Of a DNA stretch of 58,943 bases, positions 27,698-36,255 are shown piece after piece. A program made the position numbers and the translations under genes. The stretch is from Flavobacteriales bacterium (GTDB lineage Bacteria > Bacteroidota > Bacteroidia > Flavobacteriales_F > PHOS-HE28), in NCBI GenBank assembly GCA_018057455.1, contig JAGPDT010000010.1, positions 1-58,943 of the forward strand. Reading direction: 5' to 3'. Within the stretch, counting starts at the first letter, position 1; every line of letters starts with the position of its first letter. The notes beneath the pieces were generated by a model. The model ran no database searches and was not told where the DNA came from. It saw only the letters and a program-made list of their open reading frames with translations.

Positions 27698-28033
27698 ATG
27701 AAAGTGGAGAACACCAAAGCACAGATGCGCAAGGGCGTGCTGGAGTACTGTATCCTCTCGCTGCTCTCAGCGGAGGAGATGTACCCCTCGGACGTGATCG
27801 CCAAGCTGAAGGACGCGAAGCTGATCGTGGTGGAAGGCACGCTCTACCCCCTGCTCACCCGGCTGAAGGATTCCGGCTACCTCACGTACCGCTGGGAAGA
27901 GAGCCGCAGCGGCCCGCCCCGCAAGTACTACAAGCTCACCCCGGTGGGCCTGAAATTCCTCAAGGAGCTGGACGATACCTGGGCCGACCTGATGCAAGCC
28001 GTGAAAAAAACCACCCGCAACAACCCCTCGTGA
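27698..28033 (+). CDS. PadR-family transcriptional regulator
   Basis: 111 residues, the normal size for a PadR subfamily-2 regulator: winged helix around MRKGVLEYCILSLLSAEEMYPSDVIAKL, VVEGTLYPLLTRLKDSGYL and SRSGPPRKYYKLTPVGLKFL, with a short C-terminal dimer helix. It binds DNA as a dimer and often responds to small ligands or envelope stress. The stop and the next ATG overlap as TGATG, so the PspC gene is translated with it; a PadR-PspC pair is common in Bacteroidota and usually autoregulated. Confidence 0.93.
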   Translation: MKVENTKAQMRKGVLEYCILSLLSAEEMYPSDVIAKLKDAKLIVVEGTLYPLLTRLKDSGYLTYRWEESRSGPPRKYYKLTPVGLKFLKELDDTWADLMQAVKKTTRNNPS

Positions 28034-29814
28034 TGAAAAAGACCTTCACAGCAAACCTGAACGGCACCGTCTTCCACATCGAGGAAGATGCCTACGACCA
28101 GCTGCAGCGCTACCTGGCCAACATCCGCGCCAAGTTCAGCGGCAGCAGCGAAGCCGAGGAGATCATGGCCGACATCGAGGCCCGCATCGCCGAGCTGTTC
28201 ACCGAGCGCCTGCAAGGGCGGCAAGCGGTATCCCTGGCCGATGTGGACCACGTGAAGCAGGTGATGGGCCAGCCGGAGGACTACGTGAACGACGAGACCG
28301 CCGAGGAACCTGCCGCCGGTGCGCACCAGCAGTACCAAAGCAGCTCACGGCGGCACAAGCGCCTGTACCGCGACCCGGACGACAAGAAAGTGGCGGGGGT
28401 GCTCTCGGGCCTGGGCCACTACATCGGCATGGACCCGTTGTGGCTGCGCATCTTCTTCTTGGTGCTGCTGCTGGCCGGCTGGGGCTTCCCGGCGGTGATC
28501 TACCTGGTGATGTGGGTGCTGGTGCCCGAAGCCAACACAGCTGCCGAGAAACTGGAGATGCAGGGCGAGGCGGTCACCGTGGACAACATCAAGCGCATGT
28601 TCGATGAGGGTGCCGATCGGGTGAAGACCGGCAGCCAGCGCATGGCCCAAGAAGCCAAGGACCTTGGCCGGCCGTGGGGCCCCACGGCGCGCCAAACAGG
28701 CCGCCAACTGGGCGATGTCATCGGAAAACTCTTCGGCGTGGTGGTGCTCCTCTTCGCCTTCACGCTCCTGGTGGGCCTGTTCACCGGCGTCATTGGCGGC
28801 TCCGTAGGCTTGTGGCAAGCCACTTGGAGCAACGACGACATCGGCCTGTTGGACCTGGGTGGCCAAGTCTTCAACAGCCGCACCCACGCCTTGTGGTTCG
28901 GCATTGGCGCCTTTCTGCTGGTGGTGATCCCCATCGTGGCCCTCTTCCTGGCCGGCTTCCGCCTGCTCCTGGGCACCCCCGCACCGCGCTGGTTGGGCTG
29001 GACGCTCACCACCGTGTGGCTGCTCGCCCTCCTTCCCACCATTTCGGCGGGGGTCGCATTGGGCAAGGATTTCCGCCGGGAGAACAGCATCCGCACCGAA
29101 CTGGCGTTGGAACAACCCGGCAGCGGCATCATCTACTTGGACAGGCTGGCACCGGCCGACAGCAGCGCCTACGGATGGAGCATCGACCACGAAGGCAGCA
29201 ACATGGACGTGGACCTCGATGGCATCCACATCGAAAAAGACCGGATCAGCGCCGCATGGGCCGAAGTGGACGTGGAGGCCAGCAGCGACAGCCTCTTCCA
29301 CCTGTTGGTGGTGCGCAAGGCGCATGGCGCCACGGCCAAGGCGGCGCGGTCCAGGGCCGAAAGGACCATGTACGCCTACCAGCAGCAAGGCGATGCCCTG
29401 TTGTTGTCGCCACTGGTGCAATTCCCCTTGGCCGACCGGATCCGGTGCCAAGAGACCCGCTTCATCCTGCAAGTGCCCAACGGAAAGTCCGTGTTCCTGC
29501 GGGGATCCTCGCGCCGCATGCTGGATGATATCGCCAACACCACCAACACCTATGATGACGAGATGGTGGACCATCTGTGGACCATGACGCCCGAAGGCTT
29601 GACCCTGGGCACGGGCACACCAGCGGCACCAGACAGCCGTCCGCCGGCACCTCCAAGGGAACCCGCACCGGCTGAGAACCCCGGCAATCACCAGGAAAGC
29701 CGCTTGGAGATCACCGCCGAACGCCTGCAAGAGCGAGCCGCCACCACGGCCGAACTGGCCGCGGCGCACATGCCCAACCTGATCGAAATGCTCACCGCTG
29801 GCCTCAGGCCGTAG
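28033..29814 (+). CDS. PspC-domain membrane protein
   Basis: About 593 residues. An N-terminal cytosolic part (MKKTFTANLNGTVFHIEEDAY to about residue 90, with IEARIAELFTERL and VMGQPEDY) precedes a PspC domain (KRLYRDPDDKKVAGVLSGLGHYIGMDPLWLRI, then a long hydrophobic stretch to VMWVLVPEA), more transmembrane helices at about 235-260, 285-305 and 320-345, and a beta-rich exported C-terminal domain. The end is Pro/Glu rich. PspC proteins sense envelope stress. Starts on the PadR stop codon. Confidence 0.9.
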   Translation: MKKTFTANLNGTVFHIEEDAYDQLQRYLANIRAKFSGSSEAEEIMADIEARIAELFTERLQGRQAVSLADVDHVKQVMGQPEDYVNDETAEEPAAGAHQQYQSSSRRHKRLYRDPDDKKVAGVLSGLGHYIGMDPLWLRIFFLVLLLAGWGFPAVIYLVMWVLVPEANTAAEKLEMQGEAVTVDNIKRMFDEGADRVKTGSQRMAQEAKDLGRPWGPTARQTGRQLGDVIGKLFGVVVLLFAFTLLVGLFTGVIGGSVGLWQATWSNDDIGLLDLGGQVFNSRTHALWFGIGAFLLVVIPIVALFLAGFRLLLGTPAPRWLGWTLTTVWLLALLPTISAGVALGKDFRRENSIRTELALEQPGSGIIYLDRLAPADSSAYGWSIDHEGSNMDVDLDGIHIEKDRISAAWAEVDVEASSDSLFHLLVVRKAHGATAKAARSRAERTMYAYQQQGDALLLSPLVQFPLADRIRCQETRFILQVPNGKSVFLRGSSRRMLDDIANTTNTYDDEMVDHLWTMTPEGLTLGTGTPAAPDSRPPAPPREPAPAENPGNHQESRLEITAERLQERAATTAELAAAHMPNLIEMLTAGLRP

Positions 29815-29866
29815 CGTTGGGCATGGGCCATCAACGGCAACGAGGGGTTCCGTTGGTTGTGCCATG

Positions 29867-29896
29867 AACGGCCCTGGGTGATCCCCGGGGCCGTTT
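29867..29896 (+). terminator. Hairpin terminator after the PspC gene
   Basis: AACGGCCCTGGG pairs with CCCGGGGCCGTT (12 bp, one G-U pair) around a 5-nt loop, followed by only a short T-run. Confidence 0.65.
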
Positions 29897-29958
29897 CCGT
29901 TCTCCGGTCCGGCCGCGCCCGGTAATGCCGAACTTCGCAGCCCCAAGCGCAGACCAGC

Positions 29959-31011
29959 ATGAGCAAAGCATCCAAGATCGACCATTTCGACCCCAACAGC
30001 CCCGGCAGCGCCCAAGCAGGCATCTACGGCCTGCCCTTCACACCGGAGGAAAGCGACATCGTGCTGGTGCCCGTACCGTGGGAAGTGACCACCAGCTACG
30101 GCGCGGGCACGGCCAATGGCCCGGGGGCGATCAGGGAAGCTTCGTTCCAAGTGGACCTTTTCCACCCGGAATTCGCCGACCTGTGGAAGCGCGGCATTGC
30201 CATGGACGAACTCCCCGGGGCCTTGCAAGAGCAGAGCACCCACCTGAAGGAAGAGGCGGCGAAGGTGATCGACGTGCTGGTGAACGGCGGAGGGAAAGCG
30301 GCCGAAAAGCGCGCTGCCAAGGCCCTCATGCTGGTGAACGAGGAAAGCGCCGTGATGAACGACTGGGTGCAGCAGCGCACCGGCTACTGGATGGACCAGG
30401 AAAAACTCGTGGGCCTCGTAGGCGGCGACCACAGCACCCCGCTGGGCTACTTCCGGGCCTTGGCCGAGCGCCATGGCGCCTTCGGCATCCTGCATTTGGA
30501 TGCCCACCTGGACCTGCGCAAGGCCTACGAAGGCTTCACGCACAGCCACGCCAGCATCATGTACAACGCCCTGCAGATCCCCGAGGTGGAGCGCATCGTG
30601 TCGGTGGGCATCCGTGATTTCTGCGAAGAGGAAGCCCGCGTGTTCGCCAACGAGGAACTGCGCGTGCGCATCCACCGCAGTGCCGAGCTCCGCCGGGAGC
30701 AGTACGAAGGTGCGCGCTGGAAGGAACAGTGCGACCGCATCATTGCCCAACTGCCGGACCAGGTGCACATCAGCTTCGACATCGATGCGCTGGACCCCGC
30801 CCTCTGCCCCAACACCGGCACCCCGGTGCCCGGCGGGCTGGCCTTTGAGGAAGCCACCTATCTGCTTTCACAGCTCGCCGCCAGTGGCAAGGCCATCATC
30901 GGTTTCGACCTGGTGGAAGTGACGCCCGGCCCCCAGGGTGATTGGGATGCCAACGTGGGTGCACGGCTGCTGTGGCACCTGTGCGGCGTATTGGCCAAGG
31001 CCAACCCCTGA
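29959..31011 (+). CDS. Arginase/agmatinase family protein
   Basis: 350 residues, ureohydrolase fold. Mn ligands are all visible: GGDHST, LDAHLDLR and SFDIDALDPALCPNTG. Family members hydrolyse agmatine, arginine, guanidinobutyrate or formiminoglutamate; PNTGTPVPGGL is a ureohydrolase loop, but the exact substrate is not readable. There is an extra segment at about residues 85-135 (ALQEQSTHLKEEAAK to DWVQQRTGYW) compared with short agmatinases. The DCC1-like gene follows after 11 nt and may be co-transcribed. Confidence 0.88.
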   Translation: MSKASKIDHFDPNSPGSAQAGIYGLPFTPEESDIVLVPVPWEVTTSYGAGTANGPGAIREASFQVDLFHPEFADLWKRGIAMDELPGALQEQSTHLKEEAAKVIDVLVNGGGKAAEKRAAKALMLVNEESAVMNDWVQQRTGYWMDQEKLVGLVGGDHSTPLGYFRALAERHGAFGILHLDAHLDLRKAYEGFTHSHASIMYNALQIPEVERIVSVGIRDFCEEEARVFANEELRVRIHRSAELRREQYEGARWKEQCDRIIAQLPDQVHISFDIDALDPALCPNTGTPVPGGLAFEEATYLLSQLAASGKAIIGFDLVEVTPGPQGDWDANVGARLLWHLCGVLAKANP

Positions 31012-31022
31012 AAACGCACGGC

Positions 31023-31460
31023 ATGGACACGGTCCCGGCCAAAGCCACCACGGTGTCCCCCCTGCCCGAGCACCTGTTGCTCTTTGACGGGGTATGCAAC
31101 CTGTGCAACGGGCTGGTGCAGTTCATCATCCGGCACGATCGCCGCAGCCGGTTCATGTTCGCTCCCTTGCAATCGGCCACTGGCCGGCAGGTGCTGCAGC
31201 ACCTTGCACCTAAGGCCGGATCCTCCGATACCCTGGTGTACCACCGCAAAGGCGTGTTCCTTGTCCGCTCAACCGCCGCCTTGCACGTGGCCCGCGACCT
31301 GGGCGGATCCTGGCCGTTGGCCTATGGTCTCATCATCTTGCCCCGGCCGTTGCGCGATGCCCTGTACAACCTGGTGGCGCGCAAGCGCTACCGGTGGTTC
31401 GGCCGCCGCGATCAATGCATGGTGCCCTCCCCTGCCCTGCGCCACCGCTTCTTGGATTGA
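31023..31460 (+). CDS. DCC1-like (DUF393) thiol-disulfide oxidoreductase family protein
   Basis: About 145 residues, with the signature FDGVCNLCNGLVQFIIRHD carrying a CxxC pair near residue 25 and the C-terminal KRYRWFGRRDQCMVP block. These are small thioredoxin-fold proteins of unknown detailed function. The ATG at 31023 follows the agmatinase-family stop by 11 nt. Confidence 0.9.
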   Translation: MDTVPAKATTVSPLPEHLLLFDGVCNLCNGLVQFIIRHDRRSRFMFAPLQSATGRQVLQHLAPKAGSSDTLVYHRKGVFLVRSTAALHVARDLGGSWPLAYGLIILPRPLRDALYNLVARKRYRWFGRRDQCMVPSPALRHRFLD

Positions 31461-31481
31461 ACCGGCCCGAGCCCAATTGGC

Positions 31482-32312
31482 CTATGGCAGGTCATCATCC
31501 CCATTCCCTTCATGCTGCATCACCAGCAGGGGCAGGTTGGTGTGCAGCGCCAAACGCTTGGCCGTGCTGATCCGGAAGAGGTCCTCCAGAAAACCGGCAT
31601 GGCGGTGCAGCACGGCGATCATGGCCGCTCCTTCGCGCTCGGCCAGCATGTCAATGGTGCCGGCCACGTCCTTTCCTTCCTCCGAGACATAGCGGTGCGG
31701 CACGGCCTGCAAAAGTTCATCGAAGAGCGCCACCAAGGCCGTGCGTGGAAGCTCCTCGGCGTTGCGCAGCACATGGGCCAGCACCACCTCGGCGCGGGTA
31801 CGCAAGGCGATGTGGAGCAGCATCTTCAGGTCGTGGGGCTTCACCCGGCGCTGGTCGTCGGCAAAGAGGATACGGTGCACCCCGTTGAGCCCTGCCTTGG
31901 AAGGCACCACCAGCACGGGCACATGGCACTGCTTCACCACGCTGGCCGCGTTGCTGCCAAGCAAGCCGCCGCCGGATCGGCCTTGAGTGCCCATCACCAC
32001 CAGGTCCGCCGATTTCTCCCGGGCCATTTCGTTCAGCACCCCTGTCAGCGGGCCGAACACCACATCCTTGCCCACCTTGGCTCCGCGGAACGCCTCCGAC
32101 CCCCGGATCCGTTCCAGCCAATGCACCATGCCCTCGTTGGCGGCCCTGTACAGCTCCTCGGCCATGCTGCCCCAGGAGGTCACCGAAGGATCGGCGTCCA
32201 TGTACGTATGCACCAGGACGTATGACACATGCTCCACCCCCATCAACCCGGCGGCATACTGGGCGGCATGGTATGCATGGTCGCTATAATCGGTGGGGAG
32301 CAGGATACGCAT
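31482..32312 (-). CDS. Tandem universal stress protein
   Basis: 276 residues with two UspA-like halves. The first carries the ATP-binding motif VVMGTQGRSGGGLLGSNAASVV; the second (from about residue 145) has lost this glycine-rich motif. It starts MRILLPTDYSDHAYHAAQYA. Usp proteins bind ATP or AMP during stress. A TTG-N17-TAATTTTG promoter lies just upstream. Its stop is 21 nt from the end of the convergent DCC1-like gene. Confidence 0.9.
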   Translation of the reverse strand: MRILLPTDYSDHAYHAAQYAAGLMGVEHVSYVLVHTYMDADPSVTSWGSMAEELYRAANEGMVHWLERIRGSEAFRGAKVGKDVVFGPLTGVLNEMAREKSADLVVMGTQGRSGGGLLGSNAASVVKQCHVPVLVVPSKAGLNGVHRILFADDQRRVKPHDLKMLLHIALRTRAEVVLAHVLRNAEELPRTALVALFDELLQAVPHRYVSEEGKDVAGTIDMLAEREGAAMIAVLHRHAGFLEDLFRISTAKRLALHTNLPLLVMQHEGNGDDDLP

Positions 32313-32334
32313 CGTGTGCCGGGTGGTGTTCGTA

Positions 32335-32362
32335 CAAAATTAGTGAACGGCTCCTTGGCCAA
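32335..32362 (-). promoter_or_regulatory. Promoter of the universal stress protein gene
   Basis: Minus strand: TTG (32362-32360), 17-nt spacer, TAATTTTG (32342-32335), a perfect -7 box. The start codon is 22 nt downstream. Confidence 0.55.
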
Positions 32363-32429
32363 GGCCGCCGGCAAGCACAAGCTGATGAAGATCATGCACC
32401 GTACCCGGGCCGACCGCTAATCTTGGGCG

Positions 32430-32975
32430 ATGGCCCTTTTGCTGGACGACCGCGCCGAGGCGGGAACGATCGGTACGATCGAGGAGTTGATCCGTTTGCT
32501 CAGTGAGGAAACGCGCCCGGCAGGCTACACGGAAGTGATGCAACGCCTGTCCGTGGCGCCGGAAAGTCTCTCCCCTTTCTGTATTTGGGACCAGCGGCAA
32601 TACACCCGCAAGAGCCTGCACCGCAGCCGCGCCCATGAGCTGCTGCTGATCTGCTATGAACCGGGCCAGCGCACCAGCATCCACGACTACGACAGCCAAA
32701 TGGCATGGATCAAACCCGTGCTGGGCAGCGTGTGCGAAGAGCGCTACAAGCTTGCCGGCAATGGCGAACTCAAGCTGCAAGGGCAACGGAAGCTGGAAAC
32801 CGGCCCCTTGGCGTACATGACCACCAAGGATTGCATCCACCGCCATACCAACATGGGGCCGGGCCGTGCCATCACGCTCAATCTCTACGTGCGGCCCATC
32901 AGCCGGTGGCGCGTCTACGACGAACGCACGGGCCGTTCTTCGCTGTCCGGCACTTCGCATCCGTCCCACCAATAA
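32430..32975 (+). CDS. Cysteine-dioxygenase-like cupin with altered metal site
   Basis: 181 residues matching type I cysteine dioxygenase over its length: YEPGQRTSIHDYDSQMAW, DCIHRHTN and LNLYVRPISRWRVYDERTG align with the mammalian enzyme. Normal enzymes bind Fe(II) with three His; here the second is Tyr87 (IHDY in place of IHDH), while His85 and His137 remain. The catalytic Ser-His-Tyr triad (SLHLY) reads TLNLY, so the His is Asn151, and the Cys of the Cys-Tyr crosslink is also absent. It may use another substrate, bind metal differently or be inactive. Its next neighbour on the same strand is the PAS kinase, 15 nt away. Confidence 0.75.
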   Translation: MALLLDDRAEAGTIGTIEELIRLLSEETRPAGYTEVMQRLSVAPESLSPFCIWDQRQYTRKSLHRSRAHELLLICYEPGQRTSIHDYDSQMAWIKPVLGSVCEERYKLAGNGELKLQGQRKLETGPLAYMTTKDCIHRHTNMGPGRAITLNLYVRPISRWRVYDERTGRSSLSGTSHPSHQ

Positions 32976-32990
32976 CTTCACCCCCTGTTG

Positions 32991-34187
32991 ATGGTGCACG
33001 GGGAAACCAACGTTGATCCGGTCCAGTTGGAACGGGTGCGCGACATGCTCTTCAGCACGGCCGCTGAAGGGCTGGTGCTGGTGGACCGCACCGGGGCCGT
33101 ACGGATGTACAATCCACGGCTGATGGAGCTCTTCGGCTATGCCGAAGGTGAGTTGCTGGGCAAGTCCATCGAGGACCTGATGCCGGCAAGCTTCCGCCAG
33201 GCGCACAAAGGCCATCGCCATGCATTCAATGTACGGCCGAGCAAGCGGCACATGGGCCATGGCCGTGAATTGTTCGGCTTGCGCAAGGACGGGAGCATCT
33301 TCCCCGTTGAAGTGGGCCTGAACCATTTCACGGTGGACGATGAGCTGTACGTGATGGGCCTGGTAACGGACATCACCGCGCGCAAGCATGCCGAGGAGGC
33401 CTTGCAGCGCAACACCGCCGAGCTGGAAAAGCGGGTGGAGGAACGCACCGCCGAGCTGGCCAAAGGCGCCCGCGCGGTGGAGATCGCCTACGAACGGGAA
33501 AAGGAGCTGAACGCCCTCAAATCGCGCTTCGTGTCCATGGCCTCCCATGAATTCCGCACGCCGCTCAGCACCATCATGGGCTCGGCCGACCTGATCGCGC
33601 GCTACGCCGAGGCCGGCGACCAGGAGAAGATCATCAAGCACGTGCAGCGCATCCGGGGCAAGGTGCGCGACCTCACCTCCATCCTCAACGACTTCCTCTC
33701 TTTCGAACGGATCGGGCAGAGCGACGTGGTGATCCAGCCCGAAACGCTGGACATCGTGCACTTCTGCATCGGCCTGGTGGAGGAGCTGCGCGGCACGGCC
33801 AAGGCCGGGCAGGCCTTGGAGTACGACCACGGCAGCGAGGAGCGCACCATCGTCGTGGACCGCACCATGCTGCTGAACACCATCACCAACCTGGTGACCA
33901 ACGCCATCAAATACTCGCCCGAAGGTTCGGCCATCCGCCTGCGCACCTCGATCAACCAAGGCGAACTGCTGATCACCGTGGCCGACCGCGGCATCGGCAT
34001 ACCCGTGGAAGACCAGCCTCATCTGTTCACCCCTTTCTTCCGCGCCCAGAACGTGCTCACCATCCAAGGCACCGGCCTGGGCCTGCATTTGGTGAAGCGC
34101 TACGTGGACCTGATGGGCGGGGAGATCACCTTTACCAGCACGCCCGGCCACGGCAGCTCATTCTACATGCGCCTGCCGGGCAAATGA
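32991..34187 (+). CDS. PAS-domain sensor histidine kinase
   Basis: About 398 residues, no transmembrane helix, so cytosolic. PAS domain at about 10-125 (LVLVDRTGAVRMYNPRLMELFGY, EVGLNHFTVDDELYVMGLVTDIT), a coiled coil (EALQRNTAELEKRVEERTAELAK), HisKA with FVSMASHEFRTPLSTI, and HATPase with VTNAIKYSPEG (N), DRGIGIP (G1) and GTGLGLHLVKRY (G2). It lies 6 nt upstream of the receiver-Crp gene, which is the obvious phosphorylation target. Start ATG 32991; an in-frame TTG one codon earlier is unlikely. Confidence 0.93.
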   Translation: MVHGETNVDPVQLERVRDMLFSTAAEGLVLVDRTGAVRMYNPRLMELFGYAEGELLGKSIEDLMPASFRQAHKGHRHAFNVRPSKRHMGHGRELFGLRKDGSIFPVEVGLNHFTVDDELYVMGLVTDITARKHAEEALQRNTAELEKRVEERTAELAKGARAVEIAYEREKELNALKSRFVSMASHEFRTPLSTIMGSADLIARYAEAGDQEKIIKHVQRIRGKVRDLTSILNDFLSFERIGQSDVVIQPETLDIVHFCIGLVEELRGTAKAGQALEYDHGSEERTIVVDRTMLLNTITNLVTNAIKYSPEGSAIRLRTSINQGELLITVADRGIGIPVEDQPHLFTPFFRAQNVLTIQGTGLGLHLVKRYVDLMGGEITFTSTPGHGSSFYMRLPGK

Positions 34188-34193
34188 ACCACC

Positions 34194-35255
34194 ATGAAGA
34201 CCATTCTGCTCATTGAAGACGATGCGGACGTGCGCGACAACACCGCGGAGATCCTTGAACTGGCCCAGTACCGGGTGTTGAAGGCCGAGAACGGCAAGCG
34301 CGGGGTGGACCTCGCCCGCAAGGAAGTACCGGACCTGGTGCTGTGCGACATCATGATGCCCGAGCTGGACGGCTACGGCGTGTTGCACCTGCTGGGCCGC
34401 GCACCGGACACGGCGGAGATCCCCTTCATCTTCCTCACGGCCAAGGCCGAGCGCAGTGATGTCCGGCGGGGCATGGAGCTGGGCGCCGATGACTACCTCA
34501 CCAAGCCCTTCGAGGAGAGCGAACTGTTGAACGCCATCGAGGGGCGGCTCAAGCGCAGCGACCTCTTCCGCAAGGGATTCGACCGCACCCTCAACGGACT
34601 CAACGACTTCATGGAGCAGGCCCGTGGCTCGGCCGCCTTGCAGGACCTGGGCAAAGACCGCAAGACCAAGGTGTTCGAGCGCAAGGGGGTGCTCTTCCAC
34701 GAAGGCGATGAACTGCGCCATGTGCCCTTCCTGGTCTCCGGCAAAGTGCGCACCTTCAAGGTGAACAACGACGGCAAGGAACTCGTTACCGGCTTGCACG
34801 TACCGGGCGATTTCATCGGGTATTTGGGCCTGTTGGAGAGCGGCCATGCCGTGGAAACGGCCGAGGCCATGGAGGAAAGCGAGGTGGCCCTGGTGCCGCG
34901 CGAGGACCTGCTGCGCCTGCTATACCGCGACCGCGACGTGTCCATGCGTTTCATCCGCATGCTCAGCCAGGAGGTGGGCGCCAAACAGGAGCGCCTGCTT
35001 CAGCTTGCTTACGCCAGCGTGCGCCAGCGCGTGGCCCAGGCACTGCTCCAACTGCACGACCGGTTCAGTGGCCAGCCCACGGGCGAGCTCGGGGTGCGCA
35101 TCAGCCGCGATGAGCTGGCCGCCATTGTGGGCACCGCCACGGAATCGTTGATCCGCTGCCTGACCGACCTGAAGGACGAGGGCCTGATCAACACCCAGGG
35201 GCGCGACATCAGCATCACCGACCACCGGCGCTTGGTGAAGCTGTCCAACGTCTGA
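34194..35255 (+). CDS. Response regulator with Crp/Fnr-type output
   Basis: 353 residues: a receiver domain (1-120: LLIEDDADVR, phosphoacceptor Asp in LCDIMMPELDG, FLTAKAE, TKPF), then a cyclic-nucleotide-binding-like domain (about 155-260: KGVLFHEGDELRHVPFLVSGKVR, VPGDFIGYLGLLESG) and a Crp-type helix-turn-helix (about 300-350: VRISRDELAAIVGTATESLIRCLTDLKDEGLI). So phosphorylation, not only ligand binding, probably controls a Crp-like DNA-binding protein. The kinase gene immediately upstream completes the two-component pair. Confidence 0.92.
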   Translation: MKTILLIEDDADVRDNTAEILELAQYRVLKAENGKRGVDLARKEVPDLVLCDIMMPELDGYGVLHLLGRAPDTAEIPFIFLTAKAERSDVRRGMELGADDYLTKPFEESELLNAIEGRLKRSDLFRKGFDRTLNGLNDFMEQARGSAALQDLGKDRKTKVFERKGVLFHEGDELRHVPFLVSGKVRTFKVNNDGKELVTGLHVPGDFIGYLGLLESGHAVETAEAMEESEVALVPREDLLRLLYRDRDVSMRFIRMLSQEVGAKQERLLQLAYASVRQRVAQALLQLHDRFSGQPTGELGVRISRDELAAIVGTATESLIRCLTDLKDEGLINTQGRDISITDHRRLVKLSNV

Positions 35256-35278
35256 GGTGCAGCCGGTGCTGCCCAAGC

Positions 35279-35725
35279 TCAGCGCCGGCCCCACTCGGCC
35301 CAGCTGGACGCCGTTTCCTGCAAGCGTACCGCGTACAGGGCCTGCTTGTCCGGCAGGGCGCCCTGCAGGCGCTCCACAATGTCCAGCAGCACATTCTCGC
35401 AACTGGGCTGCCAAGGCGTGAACCGCGTACGGCCGAAGAGCTCGTGGCCGGAGGCTGCTTGTGCACGGTCGTGCTCGTGCAGCAGCAACGCATGGTCGTA
35501 CTCGTCGATCACGGCCCTGTTCACCAAATTCTTCAGCTCGGAGAAGTCGATGACCATGCCGTTCTTCGGGTGATGGTCGCGGTCCATGGGCACCCCCTCC
35601 AAGGTCACGTCCAGCACGTAGGAATGCCCGTGGATGTTGGCGCACAGGCCATCATGGCAGCGCAGGGCGTGGGCCATTTCAAAATGGAAGCGCTTGGTGA
35701 CGCGCACCTGTCGTTCGAGGTTCAT
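35279..35725 (-). CDS. queD: 6-carboxytetrahydropterin synthase QueD family
   Basis: 148 residues. Zinc ligands: EMAHAL (first His) and NIHGHSY (two His); the catalytic Cys is in CHDGLCANIHGH, and the catalytic Glu is in RLQETASSWAEW. QueD converts dihydroneopterin triphosphate to 6-carboxytetrahydropterin for queuosine; the related PTPS makes pyruvoyl tetrahydropterin. QueD is more likely, but no other que gene is nearby. It converges on the receiver-Crp gene with a small GCAGC hairpin in the 23-nt gap. Confidence 0.88.
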   Translation of the reverse strand: MNLERQVRVTKRFHFEMAHALRCHDGLCANIHGHSYVLDVTLEGVPMDRDHHPKNGMVIDFSELKNLVNRAVIDEYDHALLLHEHDRAQAASGHELFGRTRFTPWQPSCENVLLDIVERLQGALPDKQALYAVRLQETASSWAEWGRR

Positions 35726-35777
35726 GGGTGATCAGCGGTAAGAGCCACCAGGCCGGGCAAGGGCCACAGGCCGCGGC

Positions 35778-36254
35778 TCAATGGAAATACTGGTGATAGG
35801 TGCCCAGGTAGTTGCCCATGGCGCCGAGCTTGGCGGCGTCGGGGGTGGTGCCCAAGCTGTCCAGCATGCCTTTGAGCGGAATGAGGTAGTTGTGGAGCTG
35901 GTCGTGTGCTTCACCGGTCATGGTGCACTTGGCGAAGATGTCCTTGAACTCCACCACCAGGCTGTCCTTCAGCAGGGCACTGTTGCCGCTGGCGGTATTG
36001 TACCCGTCCACCAAGGCTTTCATGGCGGCAATGCCTTCGGTGGTCTCCGGGTTGGCGGACCAGGTTTGGCCATGGTCCAGCTGCACGGCATGGCCGGCGG
36101 TTTCCTCGGCATGGTCATGATCCCCGGCCTGCATGGTGTCGTGGTCATGGTCATGGTCGTGCCCATGGTCGTGGTCATGCGGTGCTTCGGCCGCGCCGCA
36201 GGCTGCGGCAAAGAGGGCGATCAGGAGTACGGAACCGATGGTTGAGGCTTTCAT
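35778..36254 (-). CDS. Histidine-rich lipoprotein, probable metal binding
   Basis: About 158 residues. Lipoprotein signal MKASTIGSVLLIALFAAAC, then a strongly His/Asp-rich stretch (HDHDHGHDHDHDHD, GDHDHAEE) that would bind Zn, Cu or Ni, then a helical domain (FAKCTMTGEAHDQLHNYLIPL) of a Bacteroidota family I cannot name. The start is one base after the stop of the upstream membrane-protein gene, so the two are translated together. It may bind metal in the periplasm or at the surface. Confidence 0.75.
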   Translation of the reverse strand: MKASTIGSVLLIALFAAACGAAEAPHDHDHGHDHDHDHDTMQAGDHDHAEETAGHAVQLDHGQTWSANPETTEGIAAMKALVDGYNTASGNSALLKDSLVVEFKDIFAKCTMTGEAHDQLHNYLIPLKGMLDSLGTTPDAAKLGAMGNYLGTYHQYFH

Positions 36255-36255
36255 G

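Noticed and set aside
28345-30768. 807-codon minus-strand frame opposite PspC and agmatinase-family genes
   Set aside because: Antisense shadow with biased composition; both plus-strand genes have complete family motifs.
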